From Rhizobiales bacterium TNE-4 (lineage in GTDB: Bacteria > Pseudomonadota > Alphaproteobacteria > Rhizobiales > Beijerinckiaceae): 64,000 nt of DNA. The notes under the pieces are model-generated. The model was not told the DNA's origin. It was given only the letters and a program-made list of their open reading frames with translations, and ran no database searches. The DNA is taken from positions 806,001 to 870,000 of the forward strand of contig JAHRCV010000001.1 in assembly GCA_019083985.1 (NCBI GenBank), in the 5' to 3' direction. Both the position numbers and the translations under genes were made by a program. Below are positions 10,595 to 19,625 of this stretch, in pieces. Each line of letters opens with the position of its first letter. Positions within the stretch are counted from its first letter, which is position 1.

Positions 10595-11428
10595 GTGGCG
10601 CAAGGCGCAGCCAAAGAATTGCAGTTCGATGATCCCGACGCGATCGATCGCGGCGATAGCGAGCCTGCGCTGATCGTCGATGTGGACGGCTTTGCCGGTC
10701 CGCTCGATCTGTTGCTCGAGCTTGCGCGCCGCCAGAAGGTCGATCTCGCCAAGATCTCGGTCTTGGCGCTCGCCGAACAATATCTCGCCTTCATTGAGGA
10801 AGCGCGGAAGTTCCGGCTTGAGCTCGCAGCCGATTATCTCGTGATGGCGGCTTGGCTGGCCTATCTCAAATCGCGCCTGTTGCTGCCGCAGCAGCACAAA
10901 GACGAAGAAGGCCCGTCGGCAGCCGATCTTGCCACGGCGCTTGCCTTCAAGCTCCGCCGCCTCGAGGCGATGCGGGAAGCGTCGAAGAAGATGCATGAAT
11001 TGCATCAGCTCGGTCGCGACGTGTTTGCGCGCGGTGCACCGGAGCCGATGCGCATTATTGACCGGCCGCAATGGGAAGCGACGCTCTACGAATTGCTCGA
11101 AGCCTATTCGCGCCAGCGGCAGAAATCCGTGCTCGGCAAGGTGACGTTGAAGAAGCGGTTCTTCTGGTCGCTGGTTGAGGCACGCGAAGCGCTCTCGCGG
11201 ATTGTCGGCAAGATTTCGGATTGGGAACCGCTCGACTCGTTCCTGTTCGAATATATCGTCGAGCCGTCAATGCGTCGCACCGTGCGCGCTTCGGCTTTCT
11301 CGGCAACGCTTGAAATGGTGCGTGAAGGTATGCTTGACGTCCGTCAGGATCGTGCTTTTGCGCCAATCTATGTGAAGACGCATACGTCCGAGGCGCAGGC
11401 GGCTCAACCGTCCGCGCTCGCTGGATAA
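10595..11428 (+). CDS. scpA: Segregation and condensation protein A (kleisin)
   Basis: This 277-residue kleisin bridges the SMC ATPase heads and, with ScpB, forms the condensin that compacts and segregates the chromosome. The start GTG at 10595 is backed by CGGAG at 10581-10585. The N-terminal domain has the typical sequence VDGFAGPLDLLLELAR followed by DYLVMAAWLAYLKSRLLLP. The C-terminal winged-helix part ends at about residue 260 (TLEMVREGMLDVRQDRAFAP). It lies 12 bases upstream of scpB in the same operon. Confidence 0.95.
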   Translation: MAQGAAKELQFDDPDAIDRGDSEPALIVDVDGFAGPLDLLLELARRQKVDLAKISVLALAEQYLAFIEEARKFRLELAADYLVMAAWLAYLKSRLLLPQQHKDEEGPSAADLATALAFKLRRLEAMREASKKMHELHQLGRDVFARGAPEPMRIIDRPQWEATLYELLEAYSRQRQKSVLGKVTLKKRFFWSLVEAREALSRIVGKISDWEPLDSFLFEYIVEPSMRRTVRASAFSATLEMVREGMLDVRQDRAFAPIYVKTHTSEAQAAQPSALAG

Positions 11429-11440
11429 GGAAACAGAACA

Positions 11441-12349
11441 ATGCGCCAGCTCCGGGTAGCCACCGAAATGAACGAAGAGTTCACCTTCGACCCGCAATTG
11501 TTCAGCGAGGCTTGCCGCGTTGCGGAAGCGCTGTTCTTCGCGTCAAAAGAGCCCATTGGTCTCGACGTGATCAAGCAACGCATGCCCGATGGCATCGAAG
11601 CGGATCAGGTCGTGGCTCAGTTGCAGCGCGATTATGCCCATCGTGGCGTGACGCTGGTGCAGGTGGCGGAAAAGTTCATGTTCCGCACCGCTGATGATCT
11701 CGGCTACCTCTTGTCGCGTGAACGCGAAGAGCCGCGCAAGCTCTCGAAGGCTGCGCTCGAAACACTGGCGATTGTTGCTTATCACCAGCCGGTGACGCGT
11801 GCGGAAATCGAAGACATTCGTGGCGTGTCGACCAACAAGGGCACGCTCGATCAATTGCTCGAAACGGGCTGGGTGCGTTTGCGCGGGCGCCGCAAGGCGC
11901 CGGGCCGCCCGGTGACCTATGGCACGACGGACCAGTTCCTTGTGCATTTCGGCCTCAATGCGATTGGCGATTTGCCTGGCCTCGAAGAACTCAAGGGTGC
12001 CGGCTTCCTCGATGGCCGCATCCCGGCAGGCATGCATGTGCCGCTTCCGTCGGATGATCCGACCTTGCGTTCGGACGAAGATCCGCTTGAGGATGATCTC
12101 CTCACCAGCATCGTGGAAGACAAGGCCAATGCGCCGGTCGAAGCGTTGATGACAGAAGATGGTGGTGAAGTCGTCGCGATCGCCGAGGAAACGGTTGATG
12201 TTGAGGCGGTCTTTGAAGCGTCGTCCACAGATATGGAAGCGGATGATGGCGAAACGGCGCATGATGAGTTCGGCGCGGATCCGGTGAACGAGAGCGTCGA
12301 GGCTGACGCCGACGACCACCAGCGCACCGAGCCATCGCGCGGAGAATAA
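11441..12349 (+). CDS. scpB: Segregation and condensation protein B
   Basis: This 302-residue ScpB is the KITE subunit that dimerises on ScpA in the Smc-ScpAB complex. The two winged-helix domains occupy residues 20 to about 190, with the conserved core ALETLAIVAYHQPVTRAEIE and RGVSTNKGTLDQLLETGWV. The last 100 or so residues are strongly acidic and of low complexity (many Asp and Glu), longer than in the minimal family members. AAGG at 11427-11430 supports the ATG at 11441; an in-frame ATG at 11468 is an alternative. It is followed after three bases by the ABC ATPase gene, which implies translational coupling. Confidence 0.94.
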   Translation: MRQLRVATEMNEEFTFDPQLFSEACRVAEALFFASKEPIGLDVIKQRMPDGIEADQVVAQLQRDYAHRGVTLVQVAEKFMFRTADDLGYLLSREREEPRKLSKAALETLAIVAYHQPVTRAEIEDIRGVSTNKGTLDQLLETGWVRLRGRRKAPGRPVTYGTTDQFLVHFGLNAIGDLPGLEELKGAGFLDGRIPAGMHVPLPSDDPTLRSDEDPLEDDLLTSIVEDKANAPVEALMTEDGGEVVAIAEETVDVEAVFEASSTDMEADDGETAHDEFGADPVNESVEADADDHQRTEPSRGE

Positions 12350-12352
12350 ACC

Positions 12353-13450
12353 ATGGCCGGCGGGATGTTCCGCTGGGGGCAGCGGGGCACCGCCGGAGCC
12401 GCCATTCCGGCACGCCTGACGCTGCAAGGTGTCAGCAAAAGTTTTGGCGCTAAATCGATCCTGAAGACACTCGACCTCGATATTGAGGCGGGCGAAATCG
12501 TCTGTCTCCTCGGCCCATCAGGCTGCGGGAAGACCACGTTGTTGCGTTTGGCCGCGGGGATCGAGACGCCAACGGCGGGACGCATTTTGCTCGACGGTCG
12601 TGAAGTGGCCGGGCCAGACCATTTCGTTGAGCCAGAGAACCGTGGCATCGGCCTGATGTTTCAGGATTACGCGCTGTTCCCGCATCTCACGGTGCGCGAG
12701 AATGTGTTGTTCGGTCTCACGGCTTTTCCGCAGGATATGGCAGAGACGGCAGCACGCCGCGCGTTGGCCCGTGTTGGGCTCGAAACCTTCGCCGATGTTT
12801 ATCCCGAACAATTATCTGGCGGCGAGCAGCAGCGTGTGGCGCTCGCGCGCGTTGTCGCGCCGCGCCCCGGCGTGGTTTTGATGGATGAGCCTTTCTCCAA
12901 TCTCGACCGGCGCATGCGCGATGCGGTGCGGGAGGAGACGGTTGCTCTTCTGCGCGAGATGGGTGCGACCACGCTGATCGTCACGCATGATCCGGAGGAG
13001 GCCATGCGGATCGCTGACCGGATCGTGCTGATGCGCGCTGGCGCGGTGGCGCAGGCTGGCCGTCCTGATGCGCTTTATCGCCAACCGGTCGATCTCGAGG
13101 CGGCGCGCTTCTTCTGTGACTTCAATGAAATCGAAGGCGTGGTGAGAAAGGGCAGGGCTGAAACCCAGCTCGGTTTCTTCGATGCGCCCGGACTTCACGA
13201 GGGCACGCGTGTGATGGTCTGCATCAGGCCGCAGGGCGTGCGGCTCCGCGCCGCAGGCTTTTGCCTGCCGGGACGGCTTCTGGCCCGTCGCTTTGCCGGT
13301 GAGGTGGATCTTCTCGAAATCGCAGTGTCCGGGCTTGAGACGCCGCTGAAGGCCCGTTTGCGCGATGGGCAGGCTTTTCCTGAGGGTTCGGATGTGGGTG
13401 TCGATATTGATCCCCACGAAGTCCTTGTTTTTGCCCTCTCCGGCCCCTAG
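12353..13450 (+). CDS. Orphan ABC transporter ATP-binding protein (FbpC/PotA-like)
   Basis: The 365-residue protein is a complete importer-type nucleotide-binding subunit. It has Walker A GPSGCGKT at 54-61, Q-loop MFQDYALFPHLTV, signature LSGGEQQRVALARV from 154, Walker B VVLMDEP at 174-180, an H-loop in TLIVTHDPEEAMR, and a C-terminal TOBE-like domain from about residue 265. The closest recognisable types are iron(III) (FbpC) or spermidine/putrescine ATPases. No permease or binding protein is nearby; it sits between scpB (3 bases upstream) and tatA. It must pair with permeases encoded elsewhere or have another role. The substrate cannot be stated. Confidence 0.85.
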   Translation: MAGGMFRWGQRGTAGAAIPARLTLQGVSKSFGAKSILKTLDLDIEAGEIVCLLGPSGCGKTTLLRLAAGIETPTAGRILLDGREVAGPDHFVEPENRGIGLMFQDYALFPHLTVRENVLFGLTAFPQDMAETAARRALARVGLETFADVYPEQLSGGEQQRVALARVVAPRPGVVLMDEPFSNLDRRMRDAVREETVALLREMGATTLIVTHDPEEAMRIADRIVLMRAGAVAQAGRPDALYRQPVDLEAARFFCDFNEIEGVVRKGRAETQLGFFDAPGLHEGTRVMVCIRPQGVRLRAAGFCLPGRLLARRFAGEVDLLEIAVSGLETPLKARLRDGQAFPEGSDVGVDIDPHEVLVFALSGP

Positions 13451-13504
13451 TTTCGCGGTGAGAGAGGGGCCCCAATGGCCTCGCCACAGAGATGGAGATC
13501 ACCC

Positions 13505-13762
13505 ATGGGTGGTGTAAGCATTTGGCACTGGATCGTGGTCGGGGTGGTTGTGCTGCTCCTGTTCGGCCGCGGCAAGGTGTCGGAACTGATGGGCGACGTC
13601 GCCAAGGGCATCAAGGCCTTCAAGAAGGGCATGTCCGACGATGAGGCAGCTGCTGCAGCCCCGACGGCACCCGCCAAGCCGCTCGAAGGTCCGGCGCCGG
13701 CCACGACCACAGCTCAGCCGCAGGCGACGACCGCCGCTCAGACCGAGCACAAGGCCAGCTGA
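13505..13762 (+). CDS. tatA: Sec-independent protein translocase subunit TatA
   Basis: The 85-residue TatA has one N-terminal membrane helix ([20 protein letters not shown]), the hinge FGRGK, an amphipathic helix ([12 protein letters not shown]) and a disordered Ala/Pro/Thr tail. It oligomerises to form the export pathway for folded twin-arginine proteins. The frame is open further upstream, but ATG 13505 gives the canonical [10 protein letters not shown]-terminus and has GGAG about seven bases before it. It is the first gene of tatABC; two twin-arginine-like signal peptides occur in this window. Confidence 0.95.
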   Translation: MGGVSIWHWIVVGVVVLLLFGRGKVSELMGDVAKGIKAFKKGMSDDEAAAAAPTAPAKPLEGPAPATTTAQPQATTAAQTEHKAS

Positions 13763-13849
13763 TTTCGATCCGGGCGGGGCTCAGGCCCCGCTCTTCAAGA
13801 ACACGGGGCCATGGCTCCGGGATGGGCCCCGGCCCTGAAAGACTGATGC

Positions 13850-14323
13850 ATGTTCGATATCGGAGCGTCTGAATTGCTGGTCGTCGGCGTGGTGGCGCTT
13901 GTCGTCATCGGGCCGAAGGAACTGCCGGGCGTTCTCCGCACGGTCGGCAAGACGATTGGCAATATCCGCAAAATGGCGGGTGAGTTTCAGTCGCAATTCT
14001 CCGAAGCGATGCGCGAAGCGGAGATGGAAGAGGCCCGCAAAAAGGTCAGCGAAATTGGCGAGAGCGTAAAGTCTGCGCTCGACACCGATACGCCCCCGCC
14101 AGCGACGTCTTCGACACCACCGAGCGAAGCCGAGATCAATGCCGCGACAATCGCCGATCTCAATCCGCCGCTGCCTGAGCCTGCACAGACCTCGCATGAG
14201 GCGCTGACGGCAGAATTGCGCGCAGCGACCGAAGGTGTCGCGGCCGCCGAAACCCCAGCGGTTGCTTCGGCGCCCGCAAATGAGAGCGTGCCACCCAAGG
14301 CCGCCGGACATGCAGGGTCATGA
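13850..14323 (+). CDS. tatB: Sec-independent protein translocase subunit TatB
   Basis: The 157-residue protein begins [20 protein letters not shown], the standard TatB opening with its conserved glutamate at residue 8. It continues with [14 protein letters not shown] and a long amphipathic helix, then a variable Ala/Pro/Glu-rich tail. TatB and TatC together form the receptor for twin-arginine signal peptides at the inner membrane. The final four bases overlap the tatC start (ATGA), so translation is coupled. Confidence 0.95.
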   Translation: MFDIGASELLVVGVVALVVIGPKELPGVLRTVGKTIGNIRKMAGEFQSQFSEAMREAEMEEARKKVSEIGESVKSALDTDTPPPATSSTPPSEAEINAATIADLNPPLPEPAQTSHEALTAELRAATEGVAAAETPAVASAPANESVPPKAAGHAGS

Positions 14324-15117
14324 CTGACGACGAAATCGAATCCTCACGCGCTCCGCTGATCGACCATCTCATCGAATTGCGGTCGCGGCTGATCAAGGCG
14401 GTCATCGCTTTTCTCGTGGCGTTTGTGCTCTGCTTCGCGTTTGCCAAGCAGATCTATAATATTTTGATCTTTCCTTATGTGTTGGCCGCGGGTGATCCGT
14501 CGCAGGCAAAGCTCATCTACACCGCGCCGCTCGAATATTTGTTCACGCAAATCAAGGTGGCGGCATTCGGTGCTGCCTTTATCTCGTTTCCGATCGTCGC
14601 GACGCAGATTTATAGATTCGTGGCGCCCGGTCTTTATCGCGACGAACGCGATGCGTTCCTGCCTTACCTGATTGCGACGCCGATCCTGTTCTTTCTGGGT
14701 GCCATGGTGGTGTTCTTCATCGCCATGCCGCTCGTGATGAAATTCTCCATCGGCCAGCAACAGCTCGACCCGACCGAAGCCACCATCACGCTCTTGCCGA
14801 AAGTCAGCGATTATCTCTCGCTGATCATGGGGTTGATCTTCGCCTTCGGCATCTGCTTCCAGCTGCCTGTGGTTCTGACCTTGCTGGCGCGTGTCGGCAT
14901 TATCGATTCGACCTTCTTGGTCGAAAAGCGCCGTTACGCCATCGTGATCGTGTTCATCATCGCCGCGGTTTTGACCCCACCTGACATCATCAGCCAGTTT
15001 GCGCTCGCGATTCCGACATTGCTGCTCTACGAGGCGTCGATCATTGCGGTGAGGTTCGTCGAGCGGAAAAAGCAGGCAGCTGAGCCGAACCAGGCGGACG
15101 AGACGACCGAGGCCTGA
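14320..15117 (+). CDS. tatC: Sec-independent protein translocase subunit TatC
   Basis: This 265-residue polytopic protein with six expected membrane helices is the core signal-peptide receptor of the Tat pathway. It contains the family's N-terminal [15 protein letters not shown] (residues 9-23), the conserved [10 protein letters not shown]-like loop (here [16 protein letters not shown]) and the late segment [10 protein letters not shown]-like ([16 protein letters not shown]). The N-terminus overlaps tatB by four bases. It is about 100 bases upstream of serS. Confidence 0.96.
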   Translation: MTDDEIESSRAPLIDHLIELRSRLIKAVIAFLVAFVLCFAFAKQIYNILIFPYVLAAGDPSQAKLIYTAPLEYLFTQIKVAAFGAAFISFPIVATQIYRFVAPGLYRDERDAFLPYLIATPILFFLGAMVVFFIAMPLVMKFSIGQQQLDPTEATITLLPKVSDYLSLIMGLIFAFGICFQLPVVLTLLARVGIIDSTFLVEKRRYAIVIVFIIAAVLTPPDIISQFALAIPTLLLYEASIIAVRFVERKKQAAEPNQADETTEA

Positions 15118-15218
15118 TCCCCCTTTTTCCCGAGGGCTGAGGGGCTGGTCTCGGCCCGCGCCTCCGGTATAGAAGCAGGCTCATAGCCGCTTCGGCGGAG
15201 CATGAAGGGTGGCCGGCG

Positions 15219-16499
15219 ATGTATGACATCAAGTGGATCAGAGACAATGCGGCGCAATTCGATGCGGGGCTCGCCTCGCGTGGGGCTGAGCCATTGTCGT
15301 CTACGCTGATCGCGCTTGATGAACGGCGCCGGGCTGCCATCGCGCGCGCCCAGGCCGCGCAGGAACGCCGCAACGCGCTCTCCAAAGAGATTGGCAAGGC
15401 GATGGCGGCCAAAGACATGCCGCGCGCCGATGAGCTGAAATCGGAAGTCGCTGTCCTCAAGGATGTTCTGACCGAAGCCGAGGCAGAAGAGAAAGCGGCC
15501 GTCGGCGAGCTCGATACGGCGCTGGCCGCGATCCCCAATACGCCATTGGCTGAAGTGCCGCTTGGCTCTGACGAGCACGGCAATGTGCAGAAGACCGTCT
15601 GGGGTACGCCGAAACAATTTGCCTTCACACCCAAGCAGCATTTCGAGATTGGCGAAGGCCTTGGCCTCATGGATTTCGAAACAGCGGCAAAAATGTCCGG
15701 CACGCGCTTCGTCATCACGCGTGCGCAAATGGCGCGGCTTGAGCGCGCGCTTGGTCAATTCATGCTCGATCTGCATACGACCGAGCATGGCTATACGGAA
15801 ATCAATCCGCCCTTGCTGGTCAAAGACCAGACCATGTTCGGCACAGCACAATTGCCCAAATTCGCGGACGACCAGTTTCGCGTTCTTCCCGATTATTGGC
15901 TGATCCCCACTGCTGAAGTGCCAATGACCAACATCGTGCGCGAAGCGATCGTTGACGAGAAGGAATTGCCACTGCGTTTCACCGCGCTGACGCCATGTTT
16001 CCGCGCTGAGGCCGGGGCTGCAGGACGAGACACGCGCGGCATGATCCGCCAGCACCAGTTCTGGAAAGTTGAGTTGGTGTCGGTCACCTCGCAGGAGCAA
16101 TCGCTTGCCGAGCATGAGCGCATGACGGCCTGCGCGGAAAAGGTGCTGCAGAAACTCGGTCTTCCATATCGTGTGATGACGCTATGCACGGGCGATATGG
16201 GTTTCGGCTCGCAGAAGACCTATGACCTCGAAGTCTGGTTGCCGGGGCAGAATGCCTATCGCGAAATCTCGTCCTGCTCGGTCTGCGGCGATTTTCAGGC
16301 GCGCCGCATGAATGCCCGCTACAAGGGTGCCGATGGCAAAAACAAATTCGTCCACACGCTGAATGGTTCTGGCGTGGCGGTTGGCCGCGCGCTCGTCGCG
16401 GTGCTTGAAAATTATCAGAATGAAGACGGTTCGGTGACGGTCCCCGACGTGCTGCGTCCCTACATGGGCGGGCTTACGAAGATTGAAAAGGCTCAGTAA
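15219..16499 (+). CDS. serS: Seryl-tRNA synthetase
   Basis: This 426-residue class II synthetase charges serine onto tRNA-Ser (and tRNA-Sec where present). An N-terminal helical hairpin (about residues 30-105) that grips the long variable arm is followed by the catalytic domain with motif 2 [15 protein letters not shown] and motif 3 [16 protein letters not shown]. The length is standard. The stop codon TAA shares its last base with the surE start (TAATG), so serS and surE are cotranslated. Confidence 0.97.
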   Translation: MYDIKWIRDNAAQFDAGLASRGAEPLSSTLIALDERRRAAIARAQAAQERRNALSKEIGKAMAAKDMPRADELKSEVAVLKDVLTEAEAEEKAAVGELDTALAAIPNTPLAEVPLGSDEHGNVQKTVWGTPKQFAFTPKQHFEIGEGLGLMDFETAAKMSGTRFVITRAQMARLERALGQFMLDLHTTEHGYTEINPPLLVKDQTMFGTAQLPKFADDQFRVLPDYWLIPTAEVPMTNIVREAIVDEKELPLRFTALTPCFRAEAGAAGRDTRGMIRQHQFWKVELVSVTSQEQSLAEHERMTACAEKVLQKLGLPYRVMTLCTGDMGFGSQKTYDLEVWLPGQNAYREISSCSVCGDFQARRMNARYKGADGKNKFVHTLNGSGVAVGRALVAVLENYQNEDGSVTVPDVLRPYMGGLTKIEKAQ

Positions 16500-17260
16500 T
16501 GCGTATTCTGGTCACGAATGATGACGGCATCCACGCGCCGGGCCTGAAGATCTGTGAAGAGATTGCCCGCGCCATTTCCGATGATGTCTGGGTGGTAGCG
16601 CCTGAGACGGATCAATCGGGCGTCGCCCATTCGCTTTCGCTCAACGATCCTTTGCGCCTGCGTGAAGTAACTCCGCGCCATTTCGCCGTGCGGGGCACGC
16701 CGACTGATTGCGTGATCATGGCCGTACGCCACATTCTCGACGTGAAGCCTGATCTCGTTTTGTCAGGGGTCAACCGTGGCCAGAACGTCGCGGAAGATGT
16801 GACCTATTCCGGCACGGTGGCGGGTGCCATCGAAGGGACCATTCTCGGCATTCCGTCGATTGCGCTGTCGCAAGCCTATACTGCACAAACGCGGCAATTC
16901 CCGAGTTGGGAACCGGCACGTCAGCACGGCCCCAGCATCGTGAAGCGCATTCTGGAGGCTGGTATCCCCGAAGGCATTCTCATCAATGTCAATTTCCCCG
17001 GCTGCGATGCCTCGGAAGTGCAGGGCATTGCGGTGGCGCATCAAGGTTTCCGTTCGCAGGATTTGCTGCGCATTGATCCGCGCCAGGATGGGCGCGGCAA
17101 TCCCTATTTCTGGATCGCTTTTTCTCGCGGGCCGTTTGAGCCCGGCCATGGTACCGACCTTGCGGCCTTGGCAGAGAAGAAGATTTCCGTTACCCCGCTC
17201 AGGCTCGATCTGACCGACGAGCCGACTCTCACCCGTTTTGCGTCCCTGTTCCATCCCTGA
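16499..17260 (+). CDS. surE: 5'/3'-nucleotidase SurE
   Basis: The 253-residue protein begins [16 protein letters not shown], with the NDDG metal-binding motif of the SurE family at residues 7-10. The conserved [21 protein letters not shown] follows near residue 88. It dephosphorylates nucleoside monophosphates and short polyphosphates with a divalent metal. The adjacent pcm and nlpD genes reproduce the surE-pcm-nlpD order known from Escherichia coli, but without a following rpoS, as expected for alphaproteobacteria. Confidence 0.95.
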   Translation: MRILVTNDDGIHAPGLKICEEIARAISDDVWVVAPETDQSGVAHSLSLNDPLRLREVTPRHFAVRGTPTDCVIMAVRHILDVKPDLVLSGVNRGQNVAEDVTYSGTVAGAIEGTILGIPSIALSQAYTAQTRQFPSWEPARQHGPSIVKRILEAGIPEGILINVNFPGCDASEVQGIAVAHQGFRSQDLLRIDPRQDGRGNPYFWIAFSRGPFEPGHGTDLAALAEKKISVTPLRLDLTDEPTLTRFASLFHP

Positions 17261-17283
17261 ACTCAAGAGACGCAAGGACGCGG

Positions 17284-17940
17284 ATGACGGATAGCCACAC
17301 CCACACCGCTGCCGAAGCCACCATTGCCTTTTTGCTCGCGCTCAGGTCGCGCGGATTGCGCGACACGGCGTTGTTGCGCGCGTTGGAAACCGTGCCGCGT
17401 GGCCGTTTCGTACCGCGCCGTTTTGCAGATCTCGCGTTGCAGGACGTCGGCTTGCCGATTGCGTGTGGACAAACCTTACCCGCGCCGTCCCATATCGCCA
17501 CGCTCATCGGTGCGCTCGATGTCCGGCCTGAACATCGCATTCTCGAAGTTGGGACGGGGTCGGGCTACATGGCGGCGCTGCTCGCAAGGCTGGGCCGCGA
17601 TGTGGTGTCGATCGAGCGGTTTCGCTCCTTGGCGGTAGAAGCGGCAGCCCGGCTCAATACGCTCGGCTTTGCCAATGTGCACATCTTCCATGGCGACGGG
17701 CAGCGCGGCCATCTGGAACGTGCGCCTTATGACCGGATCGTGATCGACGCGGCGTTCGCGGCACCGCCGCCCGGGCTGATGGCGCAGCTGGCTGAGAATG
17801 GCATTCTTGTCGGTGTGGCTCGCGGCGATCAAGGGATGCGCGTGATGCGTGTCATCAAAACTGGAGGCGCCGCTCGGATCGACTGGGGCGCGCCATTGAA
17901 CGCGGCACCGCTGGCGAGCGGCATTGCAGCCGCGCTTTAA
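17284..17940 (+). CDS. pcm: Protein-L-isoaspartate O-methyltransferase
   Basis: The 218-residue enzyme methylates isoaspartyl residues in damaged proteins as a first repair step. Family marks are PRGRFVP near residue 39, IACGQTLPAPSHIA (60-73; catalytic and substrate loop) and the SAM-binding EVGTGSGYMAALLARLG. A later DRIVIDAAFAAPPPGL matches the usual DxIxVTAA-like segment. The length is normal. It lies 23 bases after surE. Confidence 0.93.
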   Translation: MTDSHTHTAAEATIAFLLALRSRGLRDTALLRALETVPRGRFVPRRFADLALQDVGLPIACGQTLPAPSHIATLIGALDVRPEHRILEVGTGSGYMAALLARLGRDVVSIERFRSLAVEAAARLNTLGFANVHIFHGDGQRGHLERAPYDRIVIDAAFAAPPPGLMAQLAENGILVGVARGDQGMRVMRVIKTGGAARIDWGAPLNAAPLASGIAAAL

Positions 17941-17953
17941 CGCCGCGTTAGTA

Positions 17954-17979
17954 AAAATATTTTGTCAAAACAGCTGTTT
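17954..17979. promoter_or_regulatory. AT-rich palindromes upstream of nlpD
   Basis: Two adjacent perfect palindromes lie in the pcm-nlpD gap: AAAATATTTT (17954-17963) and AAACAGCTGTTT (17968-17979). The composition is much more AT-rich than the flanking genes. They sit about 80-105 bases before the nlpD start and could be an operator or the -10/-35 region. No regulator can be named. Confidence 0.35.
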
Positions 17980-18060
17980 CAGCCCCGCTTCGTAAGGCGT
18001 CGTTAACTTCAATCCTGTTTTCTGTGTGGCGTAGGCAACGCCGTTTCTGTGGGCTTGGTC

Positions 18061-19446
18061 ATGCGTTCGCGTTTTGTGATGTCGTTTTCCGGTTCTGCAT
18101 CCCGCATTGCCGTCGCCGCGGCTCTGGCGGCCACTCTTGCCGCTTGCGGCACGGATGTATCGCGTTTTGCCGATACGCCGTTTGCCGGCGTCTTCGATTC
18201 AGGCGGATACAAAGATCCTGATGTCACGGCCTCGCTGGCGCCGCCGGCACCCGTTGCTCAGGGCTCTGTCGCCCAGGGCCAGCTTCCGGCCCAAGCGCGC
18301 GCTCTCAATGCACCTGCTGGCACGGTTTCATCCGCGCCGCTCGCGCCTGTCGCCTCCGCACCCCTTCCTGCGCCTGTCGCATCAGCACCTTTGGCAGCGC
18401 CACAGGCTTTGCCGCCGGTCGCGCAAGCCATGCCTCAGCGCGTACAGGGCATGGCCCCTGCGGGCGCGCCTACGCCGATGCAAGCGGCTGCGCCTGTGCA
18501 AGCGGCTGCGCCTGTGCAAGCGGCTGCGGCGGGTTGGACTGCGCAGGGTGGTTCGGCCGTCACCTTGGGACAAGGCGAAACGATCAAGACGCTGGCAGCG
18601 CGCTATGGCGTGCCTGAAACCGCAATCCGCTCAGCCAACAATATCACCGGCAATCCTGCGCCTGGCACACGTGTGGTGATCCCGGTCTATCACGCGAATG
18701 CGCCCGTCATGGCGTCAGCGCCTGCGAAGGCTCAACCCGTGGCAGCCGCTGCACCCGCACCGGCCAAACCCATGGCGCAAGCTCAACCGGCTCCGGCCGC
18801 GACCGCGAAGCAGCAAGTCGTGGCAGCGCAACCGCAGAAGACGGATTTGCCGCAGCGGCCTGCTCAGCCCGGCAAGACAGATCTGCCACAGAAGCCGCAA
18901 GCGGCAGCTCCGGCTGAGCCTGTGAAGCAAGCCAAGGTCGAGCCTGCGCCTGCGCCGCAAAAGGGTAAGCAGACGGTGCCAGCCGCTGAAGCTGCGCCTG
19001 TTGCACCCGTTGCAGCGGCGCCCGCGGCGAAGGAAGAGACGACGGGCGCGCTCGGCTCAGCACCGACAGCGAGCAATGGCACCGAATTCCGGTGGCCCGC
19101 GAAGGGCCGCATCATTCAAGGGTTTGGTGGTGGTTCTGACGGCATTAACATCGCGTTGCCCGAAGGCACGCCGGTCAAGGCGGTCGAGAATGGCGTCGTC
19201 GCTTATGCCGGCAACGAGCTCAAAGGCTATGGCAATCTCGTCCTGATCCGGCACGACAATGGTTATGTCTCGGCTTATGCAAATAATGGCGAGCTGAAAG
19301 TGAAGCGCGGCGAACATGTGAAGCGCGGCCAGACCATCGCTACGTCTGGCCAGTCGGGCAATGTGTCATCGCCGCAATTGCACTTCGAATTGCGCAAAGG
19401 TTCAACACCTGTTGATCCGATGCCCTATCTCGCCGGTGGTGGCTAA
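18061..19446 (+). CDS. nlpD: NlpD-type lipoprotein: LysM plus degenerate M23 (LytM) domain
   Basis: The 461-residue lipoprotein has a signal peptide ending in the lipobox LAAC (Cys29), a long Ala/Pro/Gln-rich linker, a LysM domain (about 164-208: LGQGETIKTLAARYGVPET) and a C-terminal M23 fold (about 341-458). The M23 metal site is degenerate. The usual H-x-G-x-D is SDGIN, the SAYAH histidine is Asn in SAYANN, and only the LHFEL histidine remains. It therefore cannot be an ordinary endopeptidase; like E. coli NlpD and EnvC it is probably an activator of N-acetylmuramoyl-L-alanine amidases at division sites. The surE-pcm-nlpD order supports the name. A GTG at 18049 would add four residues, and an ATG at 18079 would shorten the protein by six. 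Confidence 0.88.
   Translation: MRSRFVMSFSGSASRIAVAAALAATLAACGTDVSRFADTPFAGVFDSGGYKDPDVTASLAPPAPVAQGSVAQGQLPAQARALNAPAGTVSSAPLAPVASAPLPAPVASAPLAAPQALPPVAQAMPQRVQGMAPAGAPTPMQAAAPVQAAAPVQAAAAGWTAQGGSAVTLGQGETIKTLAARYGVPETAIRSANNITGNPAPGTRVVIPVYHANAPVMASAPAKAQPVAAAAPAPAKPMAQAQPAPAATAKQQVVAAQPQKTDLPQRPAQPGKTDLPQKPQAAAPAEPVKQAKVEPAPAPQKGKQTVPAAEAAPVAPVAAAPAAKEETTGALGSAPTASNGTEFRWPAKGRIIQGFGGGSDGINIALPEGTPVKAVENGVVAYAGNELKGYGNLVLIRHDNGYVSAYANNGELKVKRGEHVKRGQTIATSGQSGNVSSPQLHFELRKGSTPVDPMPYLAGGG
18479..18531 (+). repeat. 18-base tandem repeat inside nlpD
   Basis: The unit GTGCAAGCGGCTGCGCCT (18 bases) occurs about 2.8 times in tandem and encodes repeats of QAAAPV in the linker before the LysM domain. 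It is in frame, so a copy-number change would only lengthen or shorten the linker. Confidence 0.8.
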
Positions 19447-19527
19447 TCACTCAGGAATTGTCGCTGCATCGATAGCAGCGCGGACTAGTCGATCAGCTTC
19501 TGCGAGACTCAACGGCTGATCGGTTCC

Positions 19528-19567
19528 AGACGGGTGGCGCGTCGGGCGTCACCCGTCTTTATTTTTT
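19528..19567 (+). terminator. Rho-independent terminator after nlpD
   Basis: AGACGGGTG at 19528-19536 pairs with CACCCGTCT nearly two turns later and is followed directly by TTATTTTTT. It lies about 80 bases after the nlpD stop and closes the long rightward run. Confidence 0.85.
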
Positions 19568-19570
19568 GGT

Positions 19571-19620
19571 ACGCGGGGTTCGAGACGGAATGCTTGGCAT
19601 TCCTCTCACCATAAGGGCTT
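19571..19620. repeat. Dispersed REP-like element, short degenerate copy
   Basis: The sequence GGTTCGAGACGGAATGC followed by TCTCACCATAAGGGCTT resembles the right half of the larger copy at 27067-27106 (GGTTCGAGACGCCG ... CTCACCATGAGGGCTT). It can fold into a small hairpin through GGAATG/CATTCC. It lies between two convergent genes. Confidence 0.6.
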
Positions 19621-19625
19621 TGCGA

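Noticed and set aside
18479-18531. Possible CRISPR-like direct repeats
   Set aside because: Units are contiguous with no spacers, in frame in a coding linker, and no cas genes are present.
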